This document shows, in pieces, positions 20,071 through 28,094 of a DNA stretch of 64,000 nucleotides; position 1 is the stretch's first letter; the number at the start of each line of letters is the position of its first letter. The notes below the pieces were generated by a model. The model was not told the DNA's origin, made no database searches, and saw only the letters and a list, made by a program, of their open reading frames with translations. This stretch comes from Citrobacter sp. Cu233 (GTDB lineage Bacteria; Pseudomonadota; Gammaproteobacteria; Enterobacterales; Enterobacteriaceae). The stretch spans positions 62,001 through 126,000 of the forward strand of contig NZ_JAOWIF010000041.1 in the NCBI RefSeq assembly GCF_030332225.1, given 5' to 3'. Made by a program: the position numbers and the translations under genes.

Positions 20071-20588
20071 AGGCCGTGCTCCAGACGAAACAGCAGACAA
20101 TGTTCGACAGCCTTTGCCATATACTTTTTCACCGAGCTGACGGAGATACCGAGCTTCAGCGCGATCTCGCTGTATGTCAGACCATCCAGTTGCGAAAGCA
20201 GAAACGCTTCTCGTGTTTTTCCGTTCAGCCCGTCAAGCATGCTGTCGATGAGTTGCAGGGTTTCGAGCTGGCTCTCGCGTTCCTCGGGGGAAGGTGCGAG
20301 CGCCTCCGGCATAAGCGCCAGCATCTCCAGATAGGCTTTTTCCAGCGCGTTTCGGCGAAACAGGTCGACCATCACCCGTTTGGCGAGAGTGCACAGAAAG
20401 GAGCGCGGATCGCGGATCGTCGAGAGCGAGTCGCTGCCCATTACCCGTAGAAAAGTGTCCTGGGCAATGTCATCTGCATCAAAGGCGGACTGGAGTTTGC
20501 GCGTCAGCCAGCTTTTCAGCCAGCCGTGATGTGCGCCATAAAGCGACTCGAGCGTAAAGGAAGCAGTGGTAGTGGCGTGGTCAGACAT
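20067..20588 (-). CDS. fecI: ECF sigma factor FecI
   Basis: A 173-residue extracytoplasmic-function sigma factor that directs RNA polymerase to the fecA promoter. Region 2 is seen in [13 protein letters not shown] and [16 protein letters not shown], region 4 in [20 protein letters not shown] (the helix-turn-helix). It is the first gene of fecIR; a Fur-box-like sequence lies about 45-65 bases upstream, so iron starvation should switch it on. Confidence 0.95.
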   Translation of the reverse strand: MSDHATTTASFTLESLYGAHHGWLKSWLTRKLQSAFDADDIAQDTFLRVMGSDSLSTIRDPRSFLCTLAKRVMVDLFRRNALEKAYLEMLALMPEALAPSPEERESQLETLQLIDSMLDGLNGKTREAFLLSQLDGLTYSEIALKLGISVSSVKKYMAKAVEHCLLFRLEHGL

Positions 20589-20632
20589 GCGGAATGTATC
20601 AAAAGTTAATTATCACGCGATCATAGTAATAT

Positions 20633-20651
20633 GAGAATGGTTATCATTACA
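20633..20651 (-). promoter_or_regulatory. Fur box upstream of fecI
   Basis: GAGAATGGTTATCATTACA matches the 19-base Fur consensus at 14 of 19 positions by my count and lies 45-63 bases before the fecI start, where the fecIR promoter is expected. Confidence 0.7.
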
Positions 20652-20879
20652 ATTGTAAATATGATTGTATTACGTTGAACTTCTTAATGCGTTGTTATTT
20701 ATAAAAATGTTATGAGGTGGATATCAGAGGGGAAGGGGGAGTCTGCTTCTGGCATGTGACGTTGGACTGACATCTGACCATGTCTGCTGTGAGCGTGGCG
20801 CAGACGAATGCTTTAAATCATACTTAACTATTTAAAAGTAAAGCGTTTTTTTTGGAGAGTGCCGAGAGCAGAGCAGCTG

Positions 20880-21863
20880 TTACTTTTCGGGAAAAGGTGA
20901 GTTGCGGATCAGGAAATGCTCAATCGAGTCGATTAAACCGGGAGCTAAGGGGAGCGCAGGTTCAGCGTATGACTCGATATTCGCTTTGCGATCGTCCGAA
21001 GTCACCTCTTTCATAACATGGTTCATATTGGGCAGTATAACCAGGGACGCTTGAGGATTCGCAGCCTTAAGCAGTCTTGCATCCGTTTCCTCCACCTGGA
21101 GATCGCGTTGCCCTTGTAGCACTAACACGGGTTTGGAAATACTCGAAATGAGATGACCCGGATTATATGAAAACGCATTGATCAAAAACCCCTGAACAGC
21201 AGGATTAAAGATACTTTGCAGTGCTGGGTGAATATTCGTAATATCGACTCGCCGCCGATGCTCCAGAGCATCAATTATCGGCAGAGCCTGCTTTAATAGA
21301 ATTTCATTTTCCGGATTCGCGTTAAGTTGCCCCCTCAACACCTCGCCCATCGGCCTCCCGGGCGTTGCGATAAGAACCACGCCGCACACATCCTCTTCTT
21401 GAGCCGAGGCAAGTGCGACTACGCCCCCTTCGCTGTGCCCTAAAACCCAAACACAGGGAGTGTGCATATGATGTCTAAGCTCGTCTACCCAGGATCGAAC
21501 GTCGTCAACATAGTCAGCAATCGTCACCGCATTGGCATCCTCTACGGCCATTGCGCTAGCGAACATTCCACGTTTGTCGATACGAAGCGTCGCAAAACCT
21601 TTGGCAGCCAGGCCTTCAGCAAGAAGTCGGTAAGGGGATGCATTCACACCAAGCGGGTTGTTTCCATCCCGATCGGTTGGCCCGGAGCCAGGAACGATAA
21701 GAACAACGGCTGTTGGTTTTGAATTCGGGGTGAGTAACGTGCCTTTCAAAGGACCTTTTGGCCCTGCGGCATCCAGGACAGTTTCGGAAAAGGTTACCGG
21801 TACTGCCGCCAGACTCACAAATGGGCAAGCGCTCAAAAGGGCAATTGAGGCGGCAATATTCAT
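20880..21863 (-). CDS. Exported alpha/beta hydrolase
   Basis: A 327-residue predicted serine hydrolase with an N-terminal signal peptide (from MNIAASIALLSACPFVSLAA). An upstream in-frame start at 21899 would bury the signal peptide, so 21863 is preferred. The oxyanion segment IVPGSGPTDRDGNN, nucleophile elbow GHSEGG, acid Asp in LQGQRDLQV and His in PNMNHVMKEV form a full catalytic triad. Similar proteins are annotated as esterases or dienelactone-hydrolase-like; the substrate is unknown. It stands alone between fecI and an old attachment region, so it may be island cargo. Confidence 0.8.
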   Translation of the reverse strand: MNIAASIALLSACPFVSLAAVPVTFSETVLDAAGPKGPLKGTLLTPNSKPTAVVLIVPGSGPTDRDGNNPLGVNASPYRLLAEGLAAKGFATLRIDKRGMFASAMAVEDANAVTIADYVDDVRSWVDELRHHMHTPCVWVLGHSEGGVVALASAQEEDVCGVVLIATPGRPMGEVLRGQLNANPENEILLKQALPIIDALEHRRRVDITNIHPALQSIFNPAVQGFLINAFSYNPGHLISSISKPVLVLQGQRDLQVEETDARLLKAANPQASLVILPNMNHVMKEVTSDDRKANIESYAEPALPLAPGLIDSIEHFLIRNSPFPEK

Positions 21864-21899
21864 CGGCGATGTTCCTGTAAAATTCAGTGTACCCGTCAA

Positions 21900-22149
21900 T
21901 TTATATTATAAATATGGCCTGCTCTCCATTGATCAATACATCAGCGGCAATAGAAAAGTCCTCTGCTGGCACAGAACGGAGGTACTGGATGAGTTTAAAG
22001 TCTGCTGTGAGTGAGGAGCTGACATTCTTGAACAAAGCATTGTGTCGGATTACAGTGAGATCATTGATTTATAAGTGAGTCGAATCAGAACAGTAGCCAA
22101 TGAAACAAAAACTTCGCAAACGTAATCAAATCTGGATAACTGATCGGTT
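21900..22149. other. Region between the hydrolase gene and the integrase remnant, no gene seen
   Basis: This stretch holds short frames only and no ribosome site. Next to the remnant at about 22150-22162 the sequence GGGGTCAGTCCA resembles the ends of some IS3-family elements, so an insertion/excision event may have trimmed the integrase gene. This is weak evidence. Confidence 0.35.
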
Positions 22150-22241
22150 CATGGGGTCAGTCCATACAGCTGGTAATCGGCATCTTTGAGTTTAGCTGCT
22201 TTGATTTCAGTATCGGTTAGAGGCTTGGTTTTTCTTGCCAT
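22150..22241 (-). pseudogene. P4-family (CP4-57 IntA-like) integrase, N-terminal remnant
   Basis: From the ATG at 22241 the frame reads MARKTKPLTDTEIKAAKLKD, then ADYQLY, the start of P4-type tyrosine integrases (DUF4102 arm-binding domain). Homology ends after about 27 residues and a stop follows. It points away from the ssrA 3' core at 22443, the same position and direction that intA has next to ssrA in E. coli CP4-57. It therefore marks an earlier island in the same site. Confidence 0.75.
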
Positions 22242-22365
22242 TATTAGCTTCCACGCTTTTGGGCCCAACAAAGACAATAGATAGTTTTGTTGGGCCTATT
22301 AATGGGCCTAAAAGGTTCGGATTTAATTAGTTGGCATCAGACTTCGCGGGACAAATTGCAGGTAC

Positions 22366-22399
22366 AAAAAAGCCCGCAGGGCTTGCGCCGTGCGGGCTC
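22366..22399 (-). terminator. Strong terminator downstream of the left ssrA core
   Basis: On the minus strand GCCCGCACGG pairs with CCCTGCGGGC around CGCAAG, followed by TTTTTT. It lies 44 bases beyond the att core in the ssrA direction, so it could have ended ssrA transcription before the prophage entered. Confidence 0.7.
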
Positions 22400-22442
22400 T
22401 TAGGACTTCATCGGATGACTCTGGTAATCACCGATGGAGAAT

Positions 22443-22492
22443 TTTGGTGGAGCTGGCGGGAGTTGAACCCGCGTCCGAAATTCCTACATCCT
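22443..22492. repeat. attL: 50-base prophage attachment core (ssrA 3' end copy)
   Basis: The 50 bases are identical to 44074-44123, the 3' end of ssrA including the CCA end and T-arm. Together they bound the P2-like prophage. This copy is separated from the rest of ssrA, so it is the duplicate left by integration. Confidence 0.93.
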
Positions 22493-22574
22493 ATTGTTTC
22501 CGCAAGGAAAACAGTAATTTATCATTTAAATCATAGTCTTGGTGTTTTCTAATGTTTACCCGTTTTATACATTC

Positions 22575-23648
22575 TTAATGCTCTGCCGCCATATTGCCGC
22601 CACCTTTTGCAACATGAAGCTCCTTTGTCACATAAGCTAACCAAGATGGTGAGTAAATGGAGTTTTGTAACTTTGCATCTTTAAATATATCAAAACTAGG
22701 TTCTGAGTCATAAATATAGCTTGTAATATTCTCAAATTTAGACGATTCAATACCTTTTACTAAAAAAAACACTTTTCTTGAAGTATGATACGCAGCTTCT
22801 AAAATTTCTAAGAACATATATTCATTGTCAGTGAATGTTTTCATTTCCTTGTTCCCACTGCGTATTTTGTAAATAGCTAACGATATGTTTTCAACGCATA
22901 GGTGTTCAAGTAATAATGCTGTATAATATGACACTTCATTTAGTTTACTTAATGAAAGCCTTGCTAGCAAAGTGTTATTAATCTCGCTTCTTTCAAGGTT
23001 TTCATTTATAATATTAAGGTAATCTTCGGTTTTTTTTATGAAGTCTTCGTTATGATCATATTTAGCCTCTACTTCCATAGTAGCTTCGGGATAAATTTTC
23101 TTATAAAGATGGTAAGGGTTTGATATATTTATTTTATCTTTTATGGCTATTTTATAATTTGGGTCGTATATGTTGGTTTTTATACCGCCGTTGGAATCGT
23201 TGGCTTCAATTATATTGAAGCTAGGTATATCTTTTATTTTCTCAATGAAGTTTTTTTCATGTGCTAGATACCTATCTATAGCATTTTTAGATTCCGATGT
23301 ATTAATTTGCGACTCAGTCTGGATCGTTCTGTGAATATTATTAACTATTGAAGCTAGAGGTACTGAGCTTGCCAATATTAATAAGGGAAATTTGCTTATT
23401 TCATAGAATCTAGAATATCCATGAGCAGAGAGGACAGGCGCTTTCCCTGACCATGCAAACACACCAAAGTATATAAAAGAAAGTAAAGGGATGCCTATTG
23501 AAAACCAAAAAAGCTTTTGTTGGAATAAATTTTCTTTACTAAGAATATACCATTTTTTCCAGATAATAATTGAAATTATAATCACTAGTGCCAGTAAATA
23601 TAACCAAATGGCAGGAGTTTTAATAATGGAGGTCAAAAGAATCATCAT
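22575..23648 (-). CDS. AT-rich three-helix membrane protein of unknown function, coupled to int
   Basis: A 357-residue protein I do not recognise. It has three hydrophobic segments in the first third (about residues 12-30, 45-66 and 87-105) and a long hydrophilic, Lys/Glu/Asn-rich C-terminal part with helical character. The start codon overlaps the int stop (TGATG), so it should be translated from the int/repressor transcript in the lysogen. GC content is far lower than int. In P2-type phages int normally abuts the attachment site; this gene is inserted between them, a typical place for cargo expressed from the prophage. A defence or exclusion role is possible but unproven. Confidence 0.75.
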   Translation of the reverse strand: MMILLTSIIKTPAIWLYLLALVIIISIIIWKKWYILSKENLFQQKLFWFSIGIPLLSFIYFGVFAWSGKAPVLSAHGYSRFYEISKFPLLILASSVPLASIVNNIHRTIQTESQINTSESKNAIDRYLAHEKNFIEKIKDIPSFNIIEANDSNGGIKTNIYDPNYKIAIKDKINISNPYHLYKKIYPEATMEVEAKYDHNEDFIKKTEDYLNIINENLERSEINNTLLARLSLSKLNEVSYYTALLLEHLCVENISLAIYKIRSGNKEMKTFTDNEYMFLEILEAAYHTSRKVFFLVKGIESSKFENITSYIYDSEPSFDIFKDAKLQNSIYSPSWLAYVTKELHVAKGGGNMAAEH

Positions 23649-24664
23649 CAGCTTAGGTTGTGTAGTGGGTTTTTAGTTACCGCATCCTCTAAATGCTCAG
23701 GTGCGAAATGTGCGTAGACCATAGTCATCGTAATATCTGAGTGACCTAATATATCTTTTAATACCAGTATGTTTCCTCCATTCATCATAAAATGGCTGGC
23801 GAATGTATGACGCAGAACGTGTGTACATTGGCCCTCCGGTAGATCTATACCTGCCCGTTTTACCGCACGCTCAAAAGCTTTTCTGCATGGGGTGAATAGC
23901 TTCCCTCTGTTCTTCGGGATTTCGTCATACAGAGCCTGAGATATCGGCACGGTACGGTTTTTCTTGCCCTTTGTCTTGGTATAAGTGATGCGGTACTTTG
24001 ATAACTGATGGCCCTGCAGGTTTTCGGCTTCACTCCAGCGAGCGCCGGTGGCAAGGCATATTTTTGCTATCATCAGCAGGCTGGGGTTTTGAGAGTCAGC
24101 GCAGGCATCCAGCAGGCGCTTAATTTCTTCAGGCGCCAGGAACGCCAGTTCACCTTCTGCGATTTTAAATGTTGGCAAACCGGCGAGTGGGTTGGGTGCT
24201 GACCAGTGGCCCAACTTTTTCAGTGTGCCAAACACGGATGATAGGTTGCGTTGTTCAAGGTTTACCGTGCGAGGCTTAACTGGCGACATAAGCGCGCCAT
24301 CTTCATTTCGCACCTCACCTTTTAGCCGTGCTTCGCGGTATTTTGTAAAGTCACCGGCGGTCAGCTCTGAAGCGATGGGATCACCCAGACCATTACAGAT
24401 AATTTTAAGTTTCGCCATCAGGCGTTTGGGATCTGCAAGCGTCTGCCCGTAGAGTGAGTGCCATTGCTCAATTACTTCTGACAAGCGCCGACGATCTTCC
24501 TTCTCTCCAAGCCATGGCTTTTTGTTTACTTCGTCCATGGTGAAGTTTTCGAATGCTATGGCTTCGCCTTTCGTCGCAAATTGCTTACGCACGCGTTTGC
24601 CGTCGCGTCCGTTCGGGTAGCACTCACACAACCATTTTCCGTTCGGCTGCTTTCTGATCGTCAT
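23648..24664 (-). CDS. int: P2/186-family integrase (tyrosine recombinase)
   Basis: A 338-residue site-specific recombinase for integration at ssrA. N-terminal arm/core-binding part (residues 1-160), then the catalytic domain with Arg in ATGARWSEAENL, the HVLRHTFASHF motif (His-x-x-Arg and His) and the nucleophile Tyr in LGHSDITMTMVYAHFAPEHL. The length is normal for the Fels-2/186 group. It follows the repressor gene with a 1-base gap. Confidence 0.95.
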   Translation of the reverse strand: MTIRKQPNGKWLCECYPNGRDGKRVRKQFATKGEAIAFENFTMDEVNKKPWLGEKEDRRRLSEVIEQWHSLYGQTLADPKRLMAKLKIICNGLGDPIASELTAGDFTKYREARLKGEVRNEDGALMSPVKPRTVNLEQRNLSSVFGTLKKLGHWSAPNPLAGLPTFKIAEGELAFLAPEEIKRLLDACADSQNPSLLMIAKICLATGARWSEAENLQGHQLSKYRITYTKTKGKKNRTVPISQALYDEIPKNRGKLFTPCRKAFERAVKRAGIDLPEGQCTHVLRHTFASHFMMNGGNILVLKDILGHSDITMTMVYAHFAPEHLEDAVTKNPLHNLS

Positions 24665-24665
24665 A

Positions 24666-25298
24666 TCACAGACTCTTAATTACTTTTATAGCACGGCCTA
24701 CTACCTCGATATCATCAAGGCTGCACTCAAAAGATGACTCACCCTGCTGGACAATTAAGCGATTGCCGGGGATGCGTGCAAGTTTAGCTATCGTTTTTAT
24801 TCCATCAATATCAACGAGCCATACGCCATTTACTGGTGGAGTGCCGCTACGGTCAACGAGGTAAGAGCCATCGTCTGTATGGATGAGCCACGGATTAGTC
24901 ATGTTGTGGGGGATTAGACTGTTATCCAATATCACCTTGCCTTGGTCCACTAAAGCGCCACCATCTAATGTGGCCTTATCAATTTCAGGCGCTACAACCT
25001 CGGATAACGGTTTGATGTGGGTCTGGTTCACAAAACCAAAACTATTTTCCTGCGCGTTAGTATCATTTTTATCACCTTGCCCAGTCGTTAACCAAAGCAG
25101 CGAAACCCCAGTTTCAAGAGCGCACTGTATAACCCATTCAGCAGGGAAGCTATCTCTTAAGTATCTGTTTGCCATGGTGCTTTTTGAAACGGAAAGATGG
25201 TCGCACAACTGTTGTCGAGAGTTGAAGTTATAAGCCTTAATCAGCCTATTGATAGCTTCACGCCCTCCGCTGTCATTACCTACCTTGATGGATCTCAT
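24666..25298 (-). CDS. 186-type CI repressor
   Basis: A 210-residue lysogeny repressor. The N-terminal domain has a helix-turn-helix (SRQQLCDHLSVSKSTMANRY) and CALETGVSLLWLTTGQG, the hallmark of 186 CI-like repressors. The C-terminal half (residues 120-210) is the S24-like oligomerisation fold (VLDNSLIPHNMTNPWLIHTD, GNRLIVQQGES). ATG 25298 has AAGGG upstream; a TTG two codons earlier is less likely. It is divergent from the cox-like gene across an operator-rich gap. 186 CI is not cleaved by RecA but is inactivated by an antirepressor, which fits the LexA-regulated gene further right. Confidence 0.88.
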   Translation of the reverse strand: MRSIKVGNDSGGREAINRLIKAYNFNSRQQLCDHLSVSKSTMANRYLRDSFPAEWVIQCALETGVSLLWLTTGQGDKNDTNAQENSFGFVNQTHIKPLSEVVAPEIDKATLDGGALVDQGKVILDNSLIPHNMTNPWLIHTDDGSYLVDRSGTPPVNGVWLVDIDGIKTIAKLARIPGNRLIVQQGESSFECSLDDIEVVGRAIKVIKSL

Positions 25299-25309
25299 AA
25301 GCAAAACCC

Positions 25310-25338
25310 TTGACGTATATAAAATGTGATCTTAGTAT
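25310..25338 (+). promoter_or_regulatory. Early rightward phage promoter (pR-like)
   Basis: TTGACG, a 17-base spacer and TAGTAT form a near-consensus sigma-70 promoter reading towards the cox-like gene. Confidence 0.65.
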
Positions 25339-25344
25339 TCGCTC

Positions 25345-25365
25345 AGGGTTTGAAAAACAAACCCT
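25345..25365. promoter_or_regulatory. Candidate CI operator, perfect inverted repeat
   Basis: AGGGTTTG and CAAACCCT flank AAAAA, a perfect 8-base dyad just after the -10 box of the early promoter. Further ACCCT half-sites occur at 25306-25310 and 25367-25371, suggesting cooperative binding of the repressor. Confidence 0.6.
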
Positions 25366-25414
25366 AACCCTATAAAACGAGATAAATCGAAACCAAACTA
25401 AGAGATACTGCACT

Positions 25415-25657
25415 ATGAGCACTGATATTTCAATTCGTGTACCAAAAGAGATGGCTACGCCTGCAGAGTTCGCTGAATGGGAAGGTATCTCCCGTGGCTC
25501 TGTTTACCAGAAAATTCACCATGGCCATCTTGCTAAGTACATGGTCAAGAAAGAAAAAAACAAAGGTCGCGTAAGTCTGCGTTACCTGTTGTACAAAACA
25601 GACCAGGTTCGTGAATCCCTCGGTCATTCCAACTTTCGCGTCATTGTTGGTCAGTAA
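25415..25657 (+). CDS. Cox/Apl-type excisionase and regulator
   Basis: An 80-residue small DNA-binding protein, the first gene of the early lytic operon. It has a winged-helix/AlpA-like motif (TPAEFAEWEGISRGSVYQKI) followed by a basic stretch (KKEKNKGRVSLRYLLYK), as in the P2 Cox and 186 Apl group. Such proteins act as excisionase and repress the lysogenic promoter. Position directly opposite the repressor gene supports the call. Confidence 0.8.
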   Translation: MSTDISIRVPKEMATPAEFAEWEGISRGSVYQKIHHGHLAKYMVKKEKNKGRVSLRYLLYKTDQVRESLGHSNFRVIVGQ

Positions 25658-25689
25658 GTTCAATTATGAGAACTTTTTGAGAGGGGCAC

Positions 25690-26199
25690 ATGTTTGATTA
25701 TAAGATTTCCAAACATCCACATTTTGATGAAGCCTGCCGGGCTTTCGCGCTGCGTCACAACATGGCTAAGCTGGCAGAACGTGCAGGAATGAATGTCCAG
25801 ACGCTGCGTAATAAGCTGAACCCGGAGCAACCGCATCAACTTACGCCGCCGGAGATCTGGCTTCTGACTGATATTACAGAAGACTCAACGCTGGTTGACG
25901 GTTTTCTGGCTCAAATCCATTGCCTGCCGTGCGTGCCATTGAATGAAGTGGCAAAAGAGAACCTGCCGCATTACGTCATGAGCGCAACTGCTGAGATCGG
26001 GCGAGTAGCTGCAGGCGCAGTATCCGGTGATGTGAAAACCAGTGCAGGCCGCCGCGATGTGATCAATAGCATCAACTCTGTTACGCGCTTAATGGCACTG
26101 ACAGCTGTTTCATTACATGCGCGTTTGCAGGCCAACCCGGCAATGGCAAGTGCGGTGGATACCGTGACGGGCCTCGGTGCTTCGTTCGGTCTGATCTGA
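25690..26199 (+). CDS. Phage regulatory protein CII (186 type)
   Basis: A 169-residue protein of the P2/186 CII family. The N-terminal part is a helix-turn-helix (RHNMAKLAERAGMNVQTLRN), followed by LNPEQPHQLTPPEIWLLTDI, a pattern specific to this family. In 186 CII activates establishment of the repressor. It lies 32 bases after the cox-like gene, with GAGAGGGG as ribosome site. Confidence 0.85.
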   Translation: MFDYKISKHPHFDEACRAFALRHNMAKLAERAGMNVQTLRNKLNPEQPHQLTPPEIWLLTDITEDSTLVDGFLAQIHCLPCVPLNEVAKENLPHYVMSATAEIGRVAAGAVSGDVKTSAGRRDVINSINSVTRLMALTAVSLHARLQANPAMASAVDTVTGLGASFGLI

Positions 26200-26206
26200 G
26201 GTGGTT

Positions 26207-26407
26207 ATGCTGACTAAAGAACCATCTTTTGCATCGCTTCTCGTTAAGCAAAGCCCTGCAATGCACTGCGGTCATGGCTGGATTATGGGGAGGGATGGCA
26301 AGCGATGGCATCCTTGCCGCTCTCAGGATGCGCTGCTGGCTGAACTCTCTACAACCAAAAAGGGGAACACATGGCTATCGAAGGCGCTGCGGCGACTGTT
26401 CCATTAA
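26207..26407 (+). CDS. Fil-like protein (phage 186 filamentation type)
   Basis: A 66-residue early protein. FASLLVKQSPAMHCGHGWI and GKRWHPCRSQDALLAEL match the Fil family of 186-like phages, where expression blocks host division. ATG 26207 is preferred to the GTG at 26201 because of GAGG upstream. The 3' end overlaps the next gene. Confidence 0.7.
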   Translation: MLTKEPSFASLLVKQSPAMHCGHGWIMGRDGKRWHPCRSQDALLAELSTTKKGNTWLSKALRRLFH

Positions 26408-26712
26408 GCCCCGGTAAACGCCTGGACGGACTGAACCATATTGCGGAACTACGAGCAAAAGTGTTTGGCCTGAATATTGAGTCGGAGCTTGAAAGATTTA
26501 TTGAGGATATGCGTGACCCAAGGGACGTTAACAATAAACAGAATGAGAGGGCACTGGCAGCCATATTTTATATGGCAAAAATTCCGGCAGAACGTCACAG
26601 CGTCAAAATTAATGAGCTGACCACTGACGAAACGCGGGAGCTGATTAAAGCAATGAATCATTTTCGTGCAGTGGTGAGCTTATTTCCCAAACGGCTAACC
26701 ATGCCGAATTAA
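26371..26712 (+). CDS. DUF5347-like early phage protein
   Basis: A 113-residue protein seen at this place in P2/186-like phages, function unknown. Features: PLSPGKRLDGLNHIAELRAK, then a helical middle (ESELERFIEDMRDPRD) and a C-terminal ELTTDETRELIKAMNHFRA. It starts within the end of the fil-like gene with a GGGGA ribosome site. Confidence 0.65.
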   Translation: MAIEGAAATVPLSPGKRLDGLNHIAELRAKVFGLNIESELERFIEDMRDPRDVNNKQNERALAAIFYMAKIPAERHSVKINELTTDETRELIKAMNHFRAVVSLFPKRLTMPN

Positions 26713-26779
26713 TCCACAACAGAAATTAGTGGCGTAAACCCGCCGGGCTTCTTATTGCCCAAATTCAGGAGAAACAACT

Positions 26780-27013
26780 ATGCGAAATATTGAAACCCGT
26801 GTCACCAAAACAGGACCAGATGATGCTGGCCTTAACCAGATGCTGACTGATGCACGCATGGAAGAACGTCGGGCACGGGCCGCGGCAATGGCTGCCCGTC
26901 TTGATAGCCTGGCTTGCCATATCACGTCACGCCAGCTTAACCACGTTGAAGCGGCGGAACTGCTGCGTATTGCGGCTGAAAACATTCAGAACGAAGCGCA
27001 GGAGATCCACTGA
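26780..27013 (+). CDS. DUF2732-family early phage protein
   Basis: A 77-residue, Ala/Arg-rich helical protein (ARMEERRARAAAMAARLDSL), matching the small gene that lies in this operon in P2-like phages. Function unknown. Its stop overlaps the start of the next gene (TGATG). Confidence 0.7.
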   Translation: MRNIETRVTKTGPDDAGLNQMLTDARMEERRARAAAMAARLDSLACHITSRQLNHVEAAELLRIAAENIQNEAQEIH

Positions 27014-27240
27014 TGACTGATTCAATGGACCTTGTACAGCAGCGCGTTGAAGAAGAACGTCAGCGCCACATCCACACCGCCCGCAACAGAACGCCGGGCG
27101 TTTCCCGTGTGCTCTGCATTGATTGCGATGCACCGATCCCGCCAGCTCGCCGCCGCGCTATTCCGGGCGTGCAGTGTTGCGTCACCTGTCAGGAAATCGC
27201 AGGGCTGAAAGGCAAACATTACGTAGGGGGTGCTGTATGA
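27013..27240 (+). CDS. TraR/DksA-type zinc-finger protein
   Basis: A 75-residue protein with a four-Cys zinc finger, CIDCDAPIPPARR and CCVTCQEI, as in the P2 Orf82 / TraR group. Such proteins resemble the C-terminal part of DksA and may bind RNA polymerase. The stop overlaps the ATG of the methylase gene (ATGA). Confidence 0.85.
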   Translation: MTDSMDLVQQRVEEERQRHIHTARNRTPGVSRVLCIDCDAPIPPARRRAIPGVQCCVTCQEIAGLKGKHYVGGAV

Positions 27241-28094
27241 GCACTATCCTGAAATGGGCGGGTAATAAAACCGCCATCATGGCAGAACTGAAAAAACACC
27301 TTCCAGCAGGCCCGCGACTGGTTGAACCTTTCGCGGGTTCCTGTGCTGTGATGATGGCGACAGACTATCCTCATTATCTTGTCGCGGATATTAATCCAGA
27401 CCTGATTAATCTCTATCAGGTGATTAAGAATGATGTTGAATACTTCATCAAAGAGGGCAGATATCTTTTTGAAGCCCGTAATGATCCAGGGGCATATTAT
27501 AAGACGAGACAGGAGTTTAACTTGCGCCATGGTGGCGCAATTGAACGTGCATTGTATTTCTTATATTTAAATCGCCATGGTTATCGCGGACTGTGTCGCT
27601 ATAACTTAGACGGTAATTTTAATGTTCCTTACGGTAATTATAAAAAGCCGTACTTCCCTGAAAACGAAATACGCATATTTGCAGAAAAAGCAAAACGCGC
27701 AACGTTTATCTGCGCCAGCTATGACGAGACACTGGCACTGCTGCAAACGGGTGATGTTGTCTATTGCGATCCACCATATGACGGCACGTTTAACGGATAT
27801 CACACAGCTGGTTTTACAGAGGATGATCAGTACCATCTGGCGTCTATTCTTGAACGCCGGTCATCAGAAGGCCATACGGTTATCGTGTCCAACAGCGATA
27901 CGTCTCTGACCCGTTCACTTTATCGTGATTTTACTCGCCATCGTATAACCGCTAAGCGCAGCATGGGCGTGGCTGCCGGTGATAGTAAAACTGCAGTAGA
28001 AATCATCGCCACAAAATCAGCATGCTGGTTTGGTGCTGATTTGGCGTCTGGTCCTGATATCCCGGTGGAAACTGAGGTGCGGGCGTGGCAGTGA
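27237..28094 (+). CDS. Phage Dam-type adenine DNA methyltransferase (D12 class)
   Basis: A 285-residue enzyme expected to methylate the adenine of GATC. It shows [19 protein letters not shown] (the N-terminal motif X), [10 protein letters not shown] (SAM-binding motif I), GYRGLCRYN and [13 protein letters not shown] (catalytic DPPY). I chose ATG 27237, since the longer frame from 27123 lies within the zinc-finger gene. It may protect phage DNA from restriction or mask GATC sites. Confidence 0.9.
   Translation: MSTILKWAGNKTAIMAELKKHLPAGPRLVEPFAGSCAVMMATDYPHYLVADINPDLINLYQVIKNDVEYFIKEGRYLFEARNDPGAYYKTRQEFNLRHGGAIERALYFLYLNRHGYRGLCRYNLDGNFNVPYGNYKKPYFPENEIRIFAEKAKRATFICASYDETLALLQTGDVVYCDPPYDGTFNGYHTAGFTEDDQYHLASILERRSSEGHTVIVSNSDTSLTRSLYRDFTRHRITAKRSMGVAAGDSKTAVEIIATKSACWFGADLASGPDIPVETEVRAWQ

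Noticed and set aside
1-22000. A further ssrA-type core marking the far end of the older island
   Set aside because: By eye I see no second copy of the ssrA 3' core left of 22443, so the island boundary is not defined; a sequence search is needed.
22150-22162. Possible end of an IS3-family element beside the integrase remnant
   Set aside because: Only about a dozen bases match and no transposase or second end is visible.
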